A DNA stretch of 64,000 nucleotides, taken from Siphonobacter aquaeclarae. Its GTDB lineage: Bacteria > Bacteroidota > Bacteroidia > Cytophagales > Spirosomataceae. The notes beneath the pieces are model-generated. The model was not told the DNA's origin and made no database searches. It saw only the letters and a program-made list of their open reading frames with translations. The first letter of the stretch is position 1; every line of letters begins with the position of its first letter. The position numbers and the translations under genes are program-made. The stretch covers positions 62,001 through 126,000 of the forward strand of contig NZ_FNGS01000001.1 in the NCBI RefSeq assembly GCF_900103285.1. The letters run 5' to 3'. This document shows, piece by piece, positions 1 to 8,894 of the stretch.

Positions 1-61
1 CCGCAGCCGTAAAAGTCCGGAAAATCTCGGTTTAGCGACCGGGCTTTCTCTGTCCGGCGGT

Positions 62-105
62 CTCATTCGCGCCGGAAAACGCAACGTTTCTCCGGCACGA
101 ATGAG
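62..105 (-). terminator. Long imperfect hairpin downstream of the first gene
   Basis: The 15-base arms at 62-76 and 91-105 pair with one mismatch, and the loop itself holds a further small palindrome (AAACG-CAA-CGTTT) separated by a one-base bulge. It starts 25 bases past the stop of the leftward gene, so it may end that transcript. There is no T-tract on the minus strand, so an mRNA-protecting hairpin is also possible. Confidence 0.45.
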
Positions 106-129
106 GTACTGATTCCTGTTGAAGGAATG

Positions 130-2256
130 TCAGGGCTGAATCAGTTTGTGGTAGACTGCCATGTAGTAGGGCAGCAGGAAAAACGTTCCCTCGTGTTCGT
201 CCTGGCCGTCGCCTTCGGTCATTTTGAGTGCAAATCCGTCGCGATCCTGCCGGACGTGCCCGCGCTCGTCGATTGGAAGCGCATAGCCGTCGGTACGCCA
301 GCCTTTGGTCGGGTCCTGCCGCGGCATGGGATCCAATACGACATCCAGCCGGTGGGTATTATCCATCGCGTAGCCAATTAAGTCCAGCGGTATTTGCTGC
401 AGGTTTTCAACGATGAACGCCGGATTGTTGGATGCTTTGTAGTGGTCCTGAACGACCGACGGCGCATAGAGATGATTTTCTGAAAACAGGTTTTTCCCTT
501 CGAAATACTTCTGGTCAGCGAGTGCAGTAAACCCATTGGCAGACGACTGGTAGATGGCATCCCAAAACGCATTTTTTTGCTTGCTGACATGCAGCCAGGC
601 ATTTTCCAGCGCCTGACGGTACATCAATAACAAAGAAGGATCGGTTTCGTATTTGATCAACCCGTAAAGGCTCATCAGGCAGAGGTTATGGTCCCACGAA
701 ACGACGTTTTCGGGCGGAAAATACTCTTTCGGGTGAAGGGAGAAAATGTGGTAATTATGCTGCTTCCGAAGCTTATCTGCTTCGAGATCATACTTGCCGT
801 CGCCGGTTACATGTTTCGCGACATTGAGAAAGGACAGCATCATCATCGAGTTCAATCCCCGCTGATCGTAACCGTATACGGAGTGGAAATATTCCGGCGA
901 GAAATTACCCCATCGGGTTACTTTTCCGTCGTGGTCAACCAGCTTATAACCATGACGAATCATGTGGTCCGTTATGGCGGCAACGACCTTTTGAGCAGCC
1001 TTTTTTTCTTCGCTGGTTTCGGCTACCAGATCATAATAAACCCCGTAAAAGAAGAAATGACCTGCCAGTTCGTCTGAGCTGGTGTCGCATTTCCACCGGT
1101 ACTTTCCGTCTTTGCTTAACGGAAAACGGGGATAAATATCTTTCCACATCGGGTCTGATTCCTGCTGGCGCTTGTTGTATGCGTGACCGTATTGTTCGTT
1201 GACCGGTTCGGGCCAGTCAACCGGAATAATAACCCGCGCCGGGAAACCGGATTCGTGCGTAATATCGACCAGCCATTTGCAGGATTTAAAACAACGGTCA
1301 GCGAGCGCTTTCGCCTCCGGGTCGCGCGTGGCGGCATACCGGAAGGCCTGGGCCGCACCATACATGGCAGTATACATGCCATCGTTATCGGAAATGGCGT
1401 GTTCTGAACTTTCAATAGCGAAGCGTTTGGTCAGATGGCTGTGGGTAATAAAGCCCATGCGGTTGTGCCGCTGTTCAACCTGCTGTGTGAAATAGTCCGC
1501 CTTCTGCTTCAAAGTCAGAGAGGTAGGCGTAATGCAGCCAACGCCGTTGTCGGTTGCAAACCAGGCTGTTCCGTCTTTCCCTACGGCGATTTCGTTCACG
1601 TAGTCGCCGGGAAGCCAGCGCCGGCTGAAGCGGTACTTAAACACCCCGTTTTCGAATTTAATGGCGCCCCGGGTAGTACCAAACCAGACGCTGCCATCGG
1701 GCGCGGCGACGCCGCAGGTGAACTGATTATACGGCAGTCCTTCTTTGCCTGTAAACAAGTGCCAGTCGTTTCCTTCGAGGTACCCCACGCCTTCTTCTGC
1801 CGCGAACCACAGGCGATTCCGGGAGTCTACCAAAACTACAGATACATGCCGCAGCGCCCAATTATAGGTGTTGTTGGATGGAAATAGCCGCTCGGTTTTT
1901 TTGCCGGTCCGGCGATAAAGTCCCTTTTCCGTACCAAGTATCTGAGCGTTTTTCCAGGAAACAGAAGAGAGAACTTTCGCGCCTTCCACGAGGGATAAAA
2001 CGGGCGCAGATTTGACCGGTTCCGTGCTGGTTCGGGGCTGCCAGGTAGCGCCGGATAGCTGATATGAGCGCGTGTTTTCCCAAGCCACGGCGACGTCGTT
2101 TACCAGTTTTATGCCGGTTATTTTTCCTTTGGGAAGGCCGTTTTCAACGGTATAAGCTTTTGCAATTTCCTGTATGAATAATTGCCCGGAACAAACGTGG
2201 GAGCTAGATAAGAGAGAAACTAAGAGCAGCAGGGCAAATCGCAGTTGGGGTTTCAT
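130..2256 (-). CDS. Secreted beta-propeller plus alpha-helical domain protein
   Basis: The protein has about 708 residues and an N-terminal signal peptide. Residues up to about 255 carry two-component-regulator-propeller type repeats (blades with W-F-A-A-E-E-G, W-F-G-T-T-R-G and W-F-A-T-D-N-G). From about residue 260 to the end it is rich in Trp, Tyr and His and looks all-helical, as in (alpha/alpha) toroid enzymes, with no kinase or DNA-binding domain. So it is not a two-component regulator, although database names may say so. A role in binding or cleaving a glycan or similar polymer outside the inner membrane is inference. I chose the ATG at 2256 rather than a TTG three codons upstream. Nothing upstream suggests an operon. 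The next gene leftward is not in the window. Confidence 0.75.
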   Translation of the reverse strand: MKPQLRFALLLLVSLLSSSHVCSGQLFIQEIAKAYTVENGLPKGKITGIKLVNDVAVAWENTRSYQLSGATWQPRTSTEPVKSAPVLSLVEGAKVLSSVSWKNAQILGTEKGLYRRTGKKTERLFPSNNTYNWALRHVSVVLVDSRNRLWFAAEEGVGYLEGNDWHLFTGKEGLPYNQFTCGVAAPDGSVWFGTTRGAIKFENGVFKYRFSRRWLPGDYVNEIAVGKDGTAWFATDNGVGCITPTSLTLKQKADYFTQQVEQRHNRMGFITHSHLTKRFAIESSEHAISDNDGMYTAMYGAAQAFRYAATRDPEAKALADRCFKSCKWLVDITHESGFPARVIIPVDWPEPVNEQYGHAYNKRQQESDPMWKDIYPRFPLSKDGKYRWKCDTSSDELAGHFFFYGVYYDLVAETSEEKKAAQKVVAAITDHMIRHGYKLVDHDGKVTRWGNFSPEYFHSVYGYDQRGLNSMMMLSFLNVAKHVTGDGKYDLEADKLRKQHNYHIFSLHPKEYFPPENVVSWDHNLCLMSLYGLIKYETDPSLLLMYRQALENAWLHVSKQKNAFWDAIYQSSANGFTALADQKYFEGKNLFSENHLYAPSVVQDHYKASNNPAFIVENLQQIPLDLIGYAMDNTHRLDVVLDPMPRQDPTKGWRTDGYALPIDERGHVRQDRDGFALKMTEGDGQDEHEGTFFLLPYYMAVYHKLIQP

Positions 2257-2668
2257 TGAAGACAATTGTTTGACGTTTTGCCTATATTACATGCTCACTT
2301 CTCGAATAGGCTATGTGTAGCTGGCCTAGGAATGAAATATATGGAAGAGGCTACCCGTAGATTATAGCCAAATCGGGTATTTTTTCGGAAAGAAGCCCAT
2401 TTACGTTTGCCAAAAAAGACAAGCAAATGTATCTAGATATAGGTCTATTTGCCATTAGTAGGATTGAATTTAGATTTGAGAATGCCAATCTTTGAAGATT
2501 AAGCCCGGAATCTGCGTTTCGATTATGTATATTTTTAATTGTAGATATTGAATTTTTATTCTTAATATAAGCGGTATTTATTTTTACTCTTAGAAGTTAA
2601 TAACTTCATACACTATAGCAAATAAAAATTAAACCAATATAACAAATTCATAACTAGAATATGATGCC
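2257..2668. other. AT-rich intergenic stretch
   Basis: This stretch of about 410 bases has no convincing coding potential and is much richer in A and T than the genes to its left. It is the start of an AT-rich patch that runs to about 3950 and includes the PIN-domain gene. No promoter box matching TAnnTTTG was found facing the gene at 2256. The composition suggests acquired DNA. Confidence 0.6.
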
Positions 2669-3400
2669 TCAATCTTCACTATAGTCGTCAGGTAATTCTC
2701 GAATCATTCTATCTTCCAAGGTCTTAAGTTTAGGATCTATTTTGATATCAGCTATTTTAAAAGCTTCGGATATTTTACTTGTAATTCCTAGTACAAATCT
2801 GCCGGTATGTTTATGGTATTCTTTTTTTAACACTGCTATATGTGTCTTAAATGATCCATCGCGACAAATAATTATTATATCGTCATCAGTATTGTTTAAT
2901 ATCAATTCCCAATTGATTTCGTCTCCAATCGAAGCCTTCCCTTGACTGGTTGGAGGATTTCCTTTTAATTTTCTTTTTTCTGCATTTGCAAGTATGAAGT
3001 CATCCATCTTTAATAATGTATCATTTTTTATAGCGTAGTTTGTAAGTTCATTAAAAAAGAAAGCAACAGGATCGTGAGTTTCAGAGTCGATAAATCGCTC
3101 AATTGCTGTCCGTACTTTGTTTCTCTGATCTTCATATTGCTTTTGTATTTTTATTAATTCCTTATATTCGCTAGTATCATTTAGTAGAGAACTTGGAATA
3201 TTTTCCAATTTTGAGTCTTTCATAAAAAGGCCCTTAAGCTCATTTAGTATTTTCTCTCTATTGCGATGAAATTCATCAATAATTTGATCGATCAGTATTA
3301 TTTTGTCCGAGTGTTCTGTTAGTGAATTCAGCAACTGTATGCTCTCGTTGTTATAGCGATAGAAGTCTAAGTATATATTGGTGTCGATCAAAAATTTCAT
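2669..3400 (-). CDS. PIN-domain protein, probable ribonuclease (DUF4935-like)
   Basis: The protein has 243 residues when started at the ATG at 3400, which opens directly with the PIN signature M-K-F-L-I-D-T-N; an in-frame extension of nine residues upstream is less likely. Acidic residues that fit a PIN metal site are D6, the D-E-F-H segment near residue 55, the G-D-E-I-N segment and the C-R-D-G-S-F segment near the C-terminus. PIN domains are Mg2+-dependent RNA nucleases, often toxins. Here no small antitoxin gene is adjacent, so it stands alone. Base use is strongly AT-rich compared with all other genes in the window, as in transferred DNA. Its target is unknown. Confidence 0.75.
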   Translation of the reverse strand: MKFLIDTNIYLDFYRYNNESIQLLNSLTEHSDKIILIDQIIDEFHRNREKILNELKGLFMKDSKLENIPSSLLNDTSEYKELIKIQKQYEDQRNKVRTAIERFIDSETHDPVAFFFNELTNYAIKNDTLLKMDDFILANAEKRKLKGNPPTSQGKASIGDEINWELILNNTDDDIIIICRDGSFKTHIAVLKKEYHKHTGRFVLGITSKISEAFKIADIKIDPKLKTLEDRMIRELPDDYSED

Positions 3401-3994
3401 AGTTCTAACTTTTGAAGTATAAATCAAATAAAAATAATAATTTCTATTTGATTGGCTATATGTTATTTAAGGAAATCAGTCCCTTATAGGTATGAAGATA
3501 TATGGAAATAATGGAAGATATAGAGATACTAACTTAATTTGCATGTAAACGGTTTTTAATGAGAATGAATTTATACGAATGATTGGATACGGTGTTAGTA
3601 TTTGTTTTAAGTATTTATCACCTATTGGCACTAGTCTGGCGTCTATTATTGGACTATAGAGCAGTATGCTAAGAAAGATTGAAAATGGTTTTTGATTGGA
3701 TAGATCATTTGAGATAAAGTCGTTGACAAGCTACGTCAGCGTACTGGCATAAGTATTTATATGATTTGGTTTTCTATATAATAGAATAAAATGCTCAGAA
3801 TATTGGTTAAAATAAAATGATCTTAAAATGGTTATATTTATCGTGCCTCTTTATGGTTATATATGTGAATGTTATTTGCAACGCGGCTTAGTTAGATTGT
3901 TTTGGGATAAGTATTTTACACATTCCGTGATGTTAATTGGGCTTCTGGAAGGGCTGTCTGTTGCCGCATTTCGGACAAATTGAATTAGCTTCTC
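3401..3994. other. AT-rich intergenic stretch, no gene seen
   Basis: Nearly 600 bases with many stop codons in all frames and AT-rich composition up to about 3950, after which the GC-rich background returns. No RNA gene, insertion-sequence end or recognisable repeat was seen. It separates the PIN-domain gene from the Xre/RES pair and may be the remains of decayed genes. Confidence 0.55.
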
Positions 3995-4465
3995 CTATAC
4001 GGGATCATTCCACAACCTTCTCTCCACCGGAAAAGGCTCCTGACGGACTATTTTAACCTCCTGAAACAGGGGATGAAGCGGATGAAGCAGGTAGTTGTAG
4101 GACATCGTCACGACGACTGAGGGTACTGCCACTGCGAGCGTATCCGGTTTGCGGAGCCAGTCCTCCAGGATCCATTGCGAGCGTTCATAGCCGGGATCCT
4201 GCCAGTAGGCGGGAAGTTCGTCGGCCGGAAGGTAGCGGACGCTGTCCGGGATTTCGAGGGTGAAGAGCCACATCGCCGGCAGTTTTTCGTAGCGTACCCG
4301 CGGCGCATGTACCAGTGACTCCACCAGGGCGAGCGCCGGTGAGGAAGTGGTATATAAAACCGGAAAATTCTTGGGATTCCAGCGGCCTCCGGCAATGCGC
4401 GCGCCTTCGGTCGACAAAGGATCGCCCTTATGCTTGTCTTTAATCGTCCGATAAACCGTCAGCAT
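3995..4465 (-). CDS. RES-domain toxin
   Basis: This 156-residue protein matches the RES family, toxins that destroy or modify cellular NAD+. The three name-giving positions are visible: Arg in G-G-R-W-N (R28), Glu in A-L-V-E-S (E49) and Ser in V-P-S-V-V (S116), followed by the usual N-Y-L-L-H-P-L-H-P block. It starts three bases after the stop codon of the Xre-type antitoxin gene, so the two form an antitoxin-first operon. Length is typical and all key residues are present, so it should be active unless held in check. Other roles are unlikely. Confidence 0.9.
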   Translation of the reverse strand: MLTVYRTIKDKHKGDPLSTEGARIAGGRWNPKNFPVLYTTSSPALALVESLVHAPRVRYEKLPAMWLFTLEIPDSVRYLPADELPAYWQDPGYERSQWILEDWLRKPDTLAVAVPSVVVTMSYNYLLHPLHPLFQEVKIVRQEPFPVERRLWNDPV

Positions 4466-4468
4466 ACG

Positions 4469-4864
4469 TTACCCCACGATTCCGTATTCGATCCGGACCA
4501 ATACATCGTCGACGAGGCCAAAGCCCGTCGCGGTGTCAAGAAGTTGCACCGGAGACTGATCGTTCAGCTCCCGCAAAGGCGTCCGGAACCACTCGGCGAG
4601 GGTCTCCCCGTCGTTGTCGAATACGTCGTAACCGTGACGCAGCAGGTTGGTCAGGAGCAGCAGCCGCTCCGAAGCATCCCGGGCGAGGCGGTCCTCCGGC
4701 TTGAGCCGGTGCAGGTTCCGTTCCGACATGTTCAGAATCCGGGCCATCTCCTTGTCTGTCAGGCCGATAATCCCGGCGATCTTGTCGACCTCGGCGCGGG
4801 GCATGCCCTGCCGGGACTTGTCGATCACCAGGTAGGGCGCGTAGACTGCTGTTGCGTAAGCCAT
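4469..4864 (-). CDS. Xre/MbcA/ParS-type antitoxin of the RES toxin
   Basis: This 131-residue protein has a helix-turn-helix segment around residues 35-65 (L-T-D-K-E-M-A-R-I-L-N-M-S-E-R-N-L) and a C-terminal toxin-binding domain (DUF2384 type, G-E-T-L-A-E-W-F-R-T-P). Such proteins bind the RES toxin and repress their own promoter. I took the ATG at 4864; an in-frame start 14 codons upstream gives an unlikely N-terminus. The gene precedes the toxin by three bases. The 145 bases to the divergent gene at 5010 should hold its promoter and operator, but I found no clear palindrome there. Confidence 0.88.
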   Translation of the reverse strand: MAYATAVYAPYLVIDKSRQGMPRAEVDKIAGIIGLTDKEMARILNMSERNLHRLKPEDRLARDASERLLLLTNLLRHGYDVFDNDGETLAEWFRTPLRELNDQSPVQLLDTATGFGLVDDVLVRIEYGIVG

Positions 4865-5009
4865 AGTGAAGTGAATTATTGCACGAATATAACTGCAATT
4901 TGGCATTAATTGTTTCCCCGGCTTATTCTTTTCACTTCGGAGGAAGAAGAAGGCAGGGGAAAATACCGTCTTTTCCCCGATATTCAGGTTTTATACCTCT
5001 GAATCTGTT

Positions 5010-7076
5010 ATGAATCGACTTCTTCTTTTGTTGTTCCTGCTGCCGGCGGGAGCATTTCCACTGCGTGCCCAGGGTCCGCCCTGGTGGAAAGCCAACAACC
5101 TGCGCGTCATTCAGGTGAACCTGCCCGCGTATGAAGCGGCAACGCTGAATCCGGATTCCCTCGTGCATGACCTGCAATCATTTTCAGCCAATACGCTGAT
5201 TATCAATGCGGGTGGTATCATGGCGTTTTACCCGACAGATCTGGATTTTCACTATGTCAATCCTTACATGAAACCCGGAACACTGGCCGCAGTCGTCGAA
5301 AAATGCCACCGATCCGGTATTCGCGTCATCGTCCGGTTTGATTTCAGCCGGGTACACGAAAGCATTTTCAAGGCGCATCCGGACTGGTGTTATGTTTCGC
5401 CGAAGGGAGAGCGGATTATCAACACGGATATGTATGTCGTGTCGATCAACTCTCCTTACGTGCAGGACAAGGCGTTCCGGATTATCGGAGAAGTACTGGA
5501 GAAATTCCCGGTCGACGGCATCTTCCTCAACATGCCCGGTTATCAGGTCAACAACCCTTATGAAGGCCGGTACCACGGCATCGATCAGAACGACTACGAC
5601 CGAAAAGCCTTCGCGGCTTTCAGCGGGGGAAAAACGCTGCCGGTTGAAGAAAACAAAGCCGATCCCGTGTACCAGGAATACCTGTCGTTCAAAAAAGCGA
5701 CTATCGAAAAGTGGTCGGAACGCCTGCATCAGCTCGTCAAATCCCGCAGTCCTCAACTAGCCATCTGTACTTATCTCGACAAGCATGTAGACATCATCCG
5801 GCACGAGTCCCAGACGAATTCCCTACCGTACTGGCCCTATTCCGCTTCAGATAACGTCGGGAATGCCGGCAATACCTTTCCCGATCACGTCATCAGCAAC
5901 GCGAGTATCCAGCAGATCTCCTTTCAGTCGCGGTACAATGCCGTTGAGCCGGAAGAAGTACGCATCCGCCTCTACGAAAACATCGCGAACGGTTCAGGCC
6001 TGGATATCAGCCTCATGGGCGATCTGCGGGGGTATGAGGACGAACGCAATTTCCCTGTTATTCGGGAAGTATACGCCCATCACAAAAAGCACGAACGCTA
6101 CTACGGCAAGTATACGTCGCCGGCCCGCGTAGTGGTAATAGCGCCCGGTTCCTGGCCTTCCGGCGAGCCCATGCAGGAATACCGCGGACTGCTTCTGATG
6201 CTCAAGGAAGCACATATTCCGGTTGATATACTGGAGGATGCGCAGCTCGCCAGCCGCGCCGACGCCCTCAAGCGCTACCGCGCCATTTTGCTTCCGGATA
6301 TTACCTACCTCTCAGCGACAGGCCTGGATGTACTCAAAACCGCCTGCCGGAACGGCGCTGCGCTGATTGCCACCAACCGCTCATTTTCAGACAGTCCGGA
6401 AACATTGCAGGATCTTTTCGGGGCGAAAATCATCCGTCGCGACCGGGAAGGGGCCGGGTTTTACCTCCAGCCCGGGCCGCGATCTACCTTCACCCGCTTT
6501 CCCGGCCAAAAGATGCTTTTCTGGAAATTCAACCTCGGGGAGTATGATTTCAGCGGCGCCGACGAACGCGGTTTGCCCATTCTGGCCAAAGGCCGCCCCG
6601 GTCCGCCGGAAATCATCGGCGGGCACGATCCTACCGGAGTGTATGCGATGGGGCTGAAAAACTACGGCAACGGCAAGGCGGTCCTGCTGCCGGGAAATCT
6701 CGGAAAACTCTATTACCTGCATGGTTATCAGGAACATAAAAATCTGCTGCTCGACGTATTATACCACGTGTATCCTGACGCCGGGCAATTGTTGCAGACG
6801 GACGCTCCCGCCCGTGTCGAAACCATCCTCCAAAACCACGCTCCGACGGGCGGGCAAATCCTGCATTTGATCAACCTCACCGGATTCAGCGGGAATACCT
6901 ACTTTCCGCCGCTACCTGTTCGCAACCTGTCGTTCCGTATCCGGACAGGCTTCCGGCCCCCGGCGCTGAAATCCCTGAAAACGGGCAAGCCGGTGGCATT
7001 TTCCTGGAAAGACAATATCCTTTCCTTCCGGCTTCCGGAGCTCGGCGATTACGATGCTGTCATCATCAATCGCTAG
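5010..7076 (+). CDS. Secreted GHL6-like glycoside hydrolase with GATase-like trimerisation domain
   Basis: The protein has 688 residues. A signal peptide ends near residue 20 (P-L-R-A-Q). Residues about 30-350 form a TIM-barrel-like domain resembling the hypothetical glycosyl hydrolase 6 family (I-R-V-I-V-R-F-D-F, V-D-G-I-F-L-N-M-P), and residues about 365-600 resemble the beta-galactosidase trimerisation domain (P-A-R-V-V-V-I-A-P-G, then L-L-P-D-I-T-Y). The C-terminus is a small beta-rich domain. It probably acts on an oligosaccharide in the periplasm or outside the cell; substrate and catalytic acids cannot be told from the sequence. It lies 92 bases before a serine hydrolase gene and may share its transcript. 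Confidence 0.7.
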   Translation: MNRLLLLLFLLPAGAFPLRAQGPPWWKANNLRVIQVNLPAYEAATLNPDSLVHDLQSFSANTLIINAGGIMAFYPTDLDFHYVNPYMKPGTLAAVVEKCHRSGIRVIVRFDFSRVHESIFKAHPDWCYVSPKGERIINTDMYVVSINSPYVQDKAFRIIGEVLEKFPVDGIFLNMPGYQVNNPYEGRYHGIDQNDYDRKAFAAFSGGKTLPVEENKADPVYQEYLSFKKATIEKWSERLHQLVKSRSPQLAICTYLDKHVDIIRHESQTNSLPYWPYSASDNVGNAGNTFPDHVISNASIQQISFQSRYNAVEPEEVRIRLYENIANGSGLDISLMGDLRGYEDERNFPVIREVYAHHKKHERYYGKYTSPARVVVIAPGSWPSGEPMQEYRGLLLMLKEAHIPVDILEDAQLASRADALKRYRAILLPDITYLSATGLDVLKTACRNGAALIATNRSFSDSPETLQDLFGAKIIRRDREGAGFYLQPGPRSTFTRFPGQKMLFWKFNLGEYDFSGADERGLPILAKGRPGPPEIIGGHDPTGVYAMGLKNYGNGKAVLLPGNLGKLYYLHGYQEHKNLLLDVLYHVYPDAGQLLQTDAPARVETILQNHAPTGGQILHLINLTGFSGNTYFPPLPVRNLSFRIRTGFRPPALKSLKTGKPVAFSWKDNILSFRLPELGDYDAVIINR

Positions 7077-7168
7077 TCCTTTTCATCGAGTAGAAAAATG
7101 GCTACATTGACGGGGAAACGGGCTACCGTTCCTGATACAAACCTCTAACACCGCTTCCTCTTTCCATT

Positions 7169-8740
7169 ATGACTGTCAGTCGTCGCGTATTTATGCAGCA
7201 ACTGGGCCTCGGCGCCCTGCAACTGGGCGTAGTCAGTGCCCTGCCGGCCGCTTTACGGGCCGAACCGCTGAGATCGATTCAGCTTCCGCGCAGTACGCCG
7301 GAGGCGCAGGGCGTCGCTTCCTCGGGTATTCTCCGTTTTGTGGAAGCGATCGAAGCCGGAAAACTCAATGTACACAGCCTGATGGTCGTCCGCCACGGCA
7401 AGGTAGTTGCCGAAGGCTGGTGGGCGCCGTATGCCCCGACGCTCAGGCATACGCTCTATTCGCTGAGCAAGAGTTTTACGTCGACGGCCGTTGGGCTCGC
7501 CGTCGGCGAAGGTCGCCTCAAAGTCACCGACAAAGTCATTTCCTTTTTTCCGGACGACCTTCCGGCAACGGTCAGTCCTAACCTCGCGGCCATGCGGGTG
7601 AAAGACCTGCTGACCATGTCCACCGGTCATGAAAAAGATACTACTGCCCGGTTGCGCGAGTCATCCACCTGGGTGAAATCTTTTCTATCCCTGCCGGTGG
7701 AGAAGGAACCCGGCAGCCTTTTTGTGTATAACAGCGGCGCGACTTACATGCTGTCGGCCATTGTGCAGAAGCTCACCGGCCAAACGGTGCTGCAATACCT
7801 CACGCCGCGCCTCTTCCGCCCGTTGGGTATCGAGGGGGCCGACTGGGAGCAGGATCCCTCCGGCATCAATACCGGCGGTTGGGGTCTTCGCCTGAAAACG
7901 GAGGACATCGCCAAATTCGGACAATTGTACCTGCAGAAGGGCATGTGGAACGGCAAACGCCTGATTTCCGAAAACTGGATCGCCGACGCGACCCGATTTG
8001 AAGTACAGTCTGCCGGCGGGTCGCGGCCCAAGGCAGAAAACGACTGGCTGCAGGGCTATGGATACCAGTTCTGGCGCTGCCGGCACAATGCGTACCGCGG
8101 CGACGGCGCTTACGGACAGTACTGCATCGTTGTGCCCGAACAGGACCTCGTCATCGCCATGACCAGCGAAACGGGGAATATGCAGGCTATTCTGGATGAA
8201 GTCTGGACCCATATCCTCCCCGCGGCGACTACCGCAGGTCCGGACGCCCGGACCGAACTGAAGCAGAAACTCGCTTCGCTCCGCCTCCCGGTCGCGGAGG
8301 GATCGGCCGAGTCGCCGCTGGCGGAAAAAATATCCGGAAAGAGCTTCCGCTTTGATACGAATGAACTCCAGGCAGAGAGTATTTCACTGGCATTCAGCGG
8401 AAAAACCTGCCAGGTAACCTGGAAGGACAAGGAAGGAGCGCATCCGGTTGCCGTCGGATTAGGTTCCTGGAAAGAAGGGACGACGAACCTGTCGACCGAA
8501 CCGCTGAAACTGGCTTCCGGGAAAATCCCCGGAGAGACGACTACCCGTATTGCCGCCAGCGGCGCCTGGAAAGACGCGGATACCTTCGAAATGACGTGGC
8601 GATTCAACGAAACGGCTCACTATGAGAATGTTACCTGCCGGTTTAAGGGAGATACCGTGGAGGTATCCTTCCTGCGGAGTATTTCCATTCTGACCAATAC
8701 AAAGGATACCCGGCCGGTATTGACCGGGAAACTCGTATAG
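7169..8740 (+). CDS. Tat-exported class C beta-lactamase-fold serine hydrolase
   Basis: The protein has 523 residues. The N-terminus S-R-R-V-F-M followed by a hydrophobic stretch is a twin-arginine signal, pointing to folded export. The penicillin-binding/esterase fold shows the S-x-x-K active site at S98-L-S-K101 and the Y-N-S tyrosine motif of this family about 90 residues later. Residues beyond about 380 form an extra beta-rich C-terminal domain common in esterase-like members. The family includes esterases, D-aminopeptidases and beta-lactamases, so the substrate is open. A strong hairpin terminator lies 73 bases past the stop. Confidence 0.85.
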   Translation: MTVSRRVFMQQLGLGALQLGVVSALPAALRAEPLRSIQLPRSTPEAQGVASSGILRFVEAIEAGKLNVHSLMVVRHGKVVAEGWWAPYAPTLRHTLYSLSKSFTSTAVGLAVGEGRLKVTDKVISFFPDDLPATVSPNLAAMRVKDLLTMSTGHEKDTTARLRESSTWVKSFLSLPVEKEPGSLFVYNSGATYMLSAIVQKLTGQTVLQYLTPRLFRPLGIEGADWEQDPSGINTGGWGLRLKTEDIAKFGQLYLQKGMWNGKRLISENWIADATRFEVQSAGGSRPKAENDWLQGYGYQFWRCRHNAYRGDGAYGQYCIVVPEQDLVIAMTSETGNMQAILDEVWTHILPAATTAGPDARTELKQKLASLRLPVAEGSAESPLAEKISGKSFRFDTNELQAESISLAFSGKTCQVTWKDKEGAHPVAVGLGSWKEGTTNLSTEPLKLASGKIPGETTTRIAASGAWKDADTFEMTWRFNETAHYENVTCRFKGDTVEVSFLRSISILTNTKDTRPVLTGKLV

Positions 8741-8813
8741 CGGCGTATCGCGGTTTCCATCGCAATGGAACACATATTCGGGGGACTGGTCGACGAATCA
8801 GTCTGCCTCCTGC

Positions 8814-8841
8814 AAACGGGCGGTATTATGCCGCCCGTTTT
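8814..8841 (+). terminator. Hairpin terminator
   Basis: A perfect 10-base stem (AAACGGGCGG at 8814-8823, its complement at 8831-8840) with a 7-base loop runs into a short T-tract. It lies between the serine hydrolase gene and the gene at 8895. It separates the two transcription units. Confidence 0.8.
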
Positions 8842-8894
8842 GTATCTTTCTGGGAAGTAACGGATTGAGTACCAGTTTTTAAACTTCCATTCCC

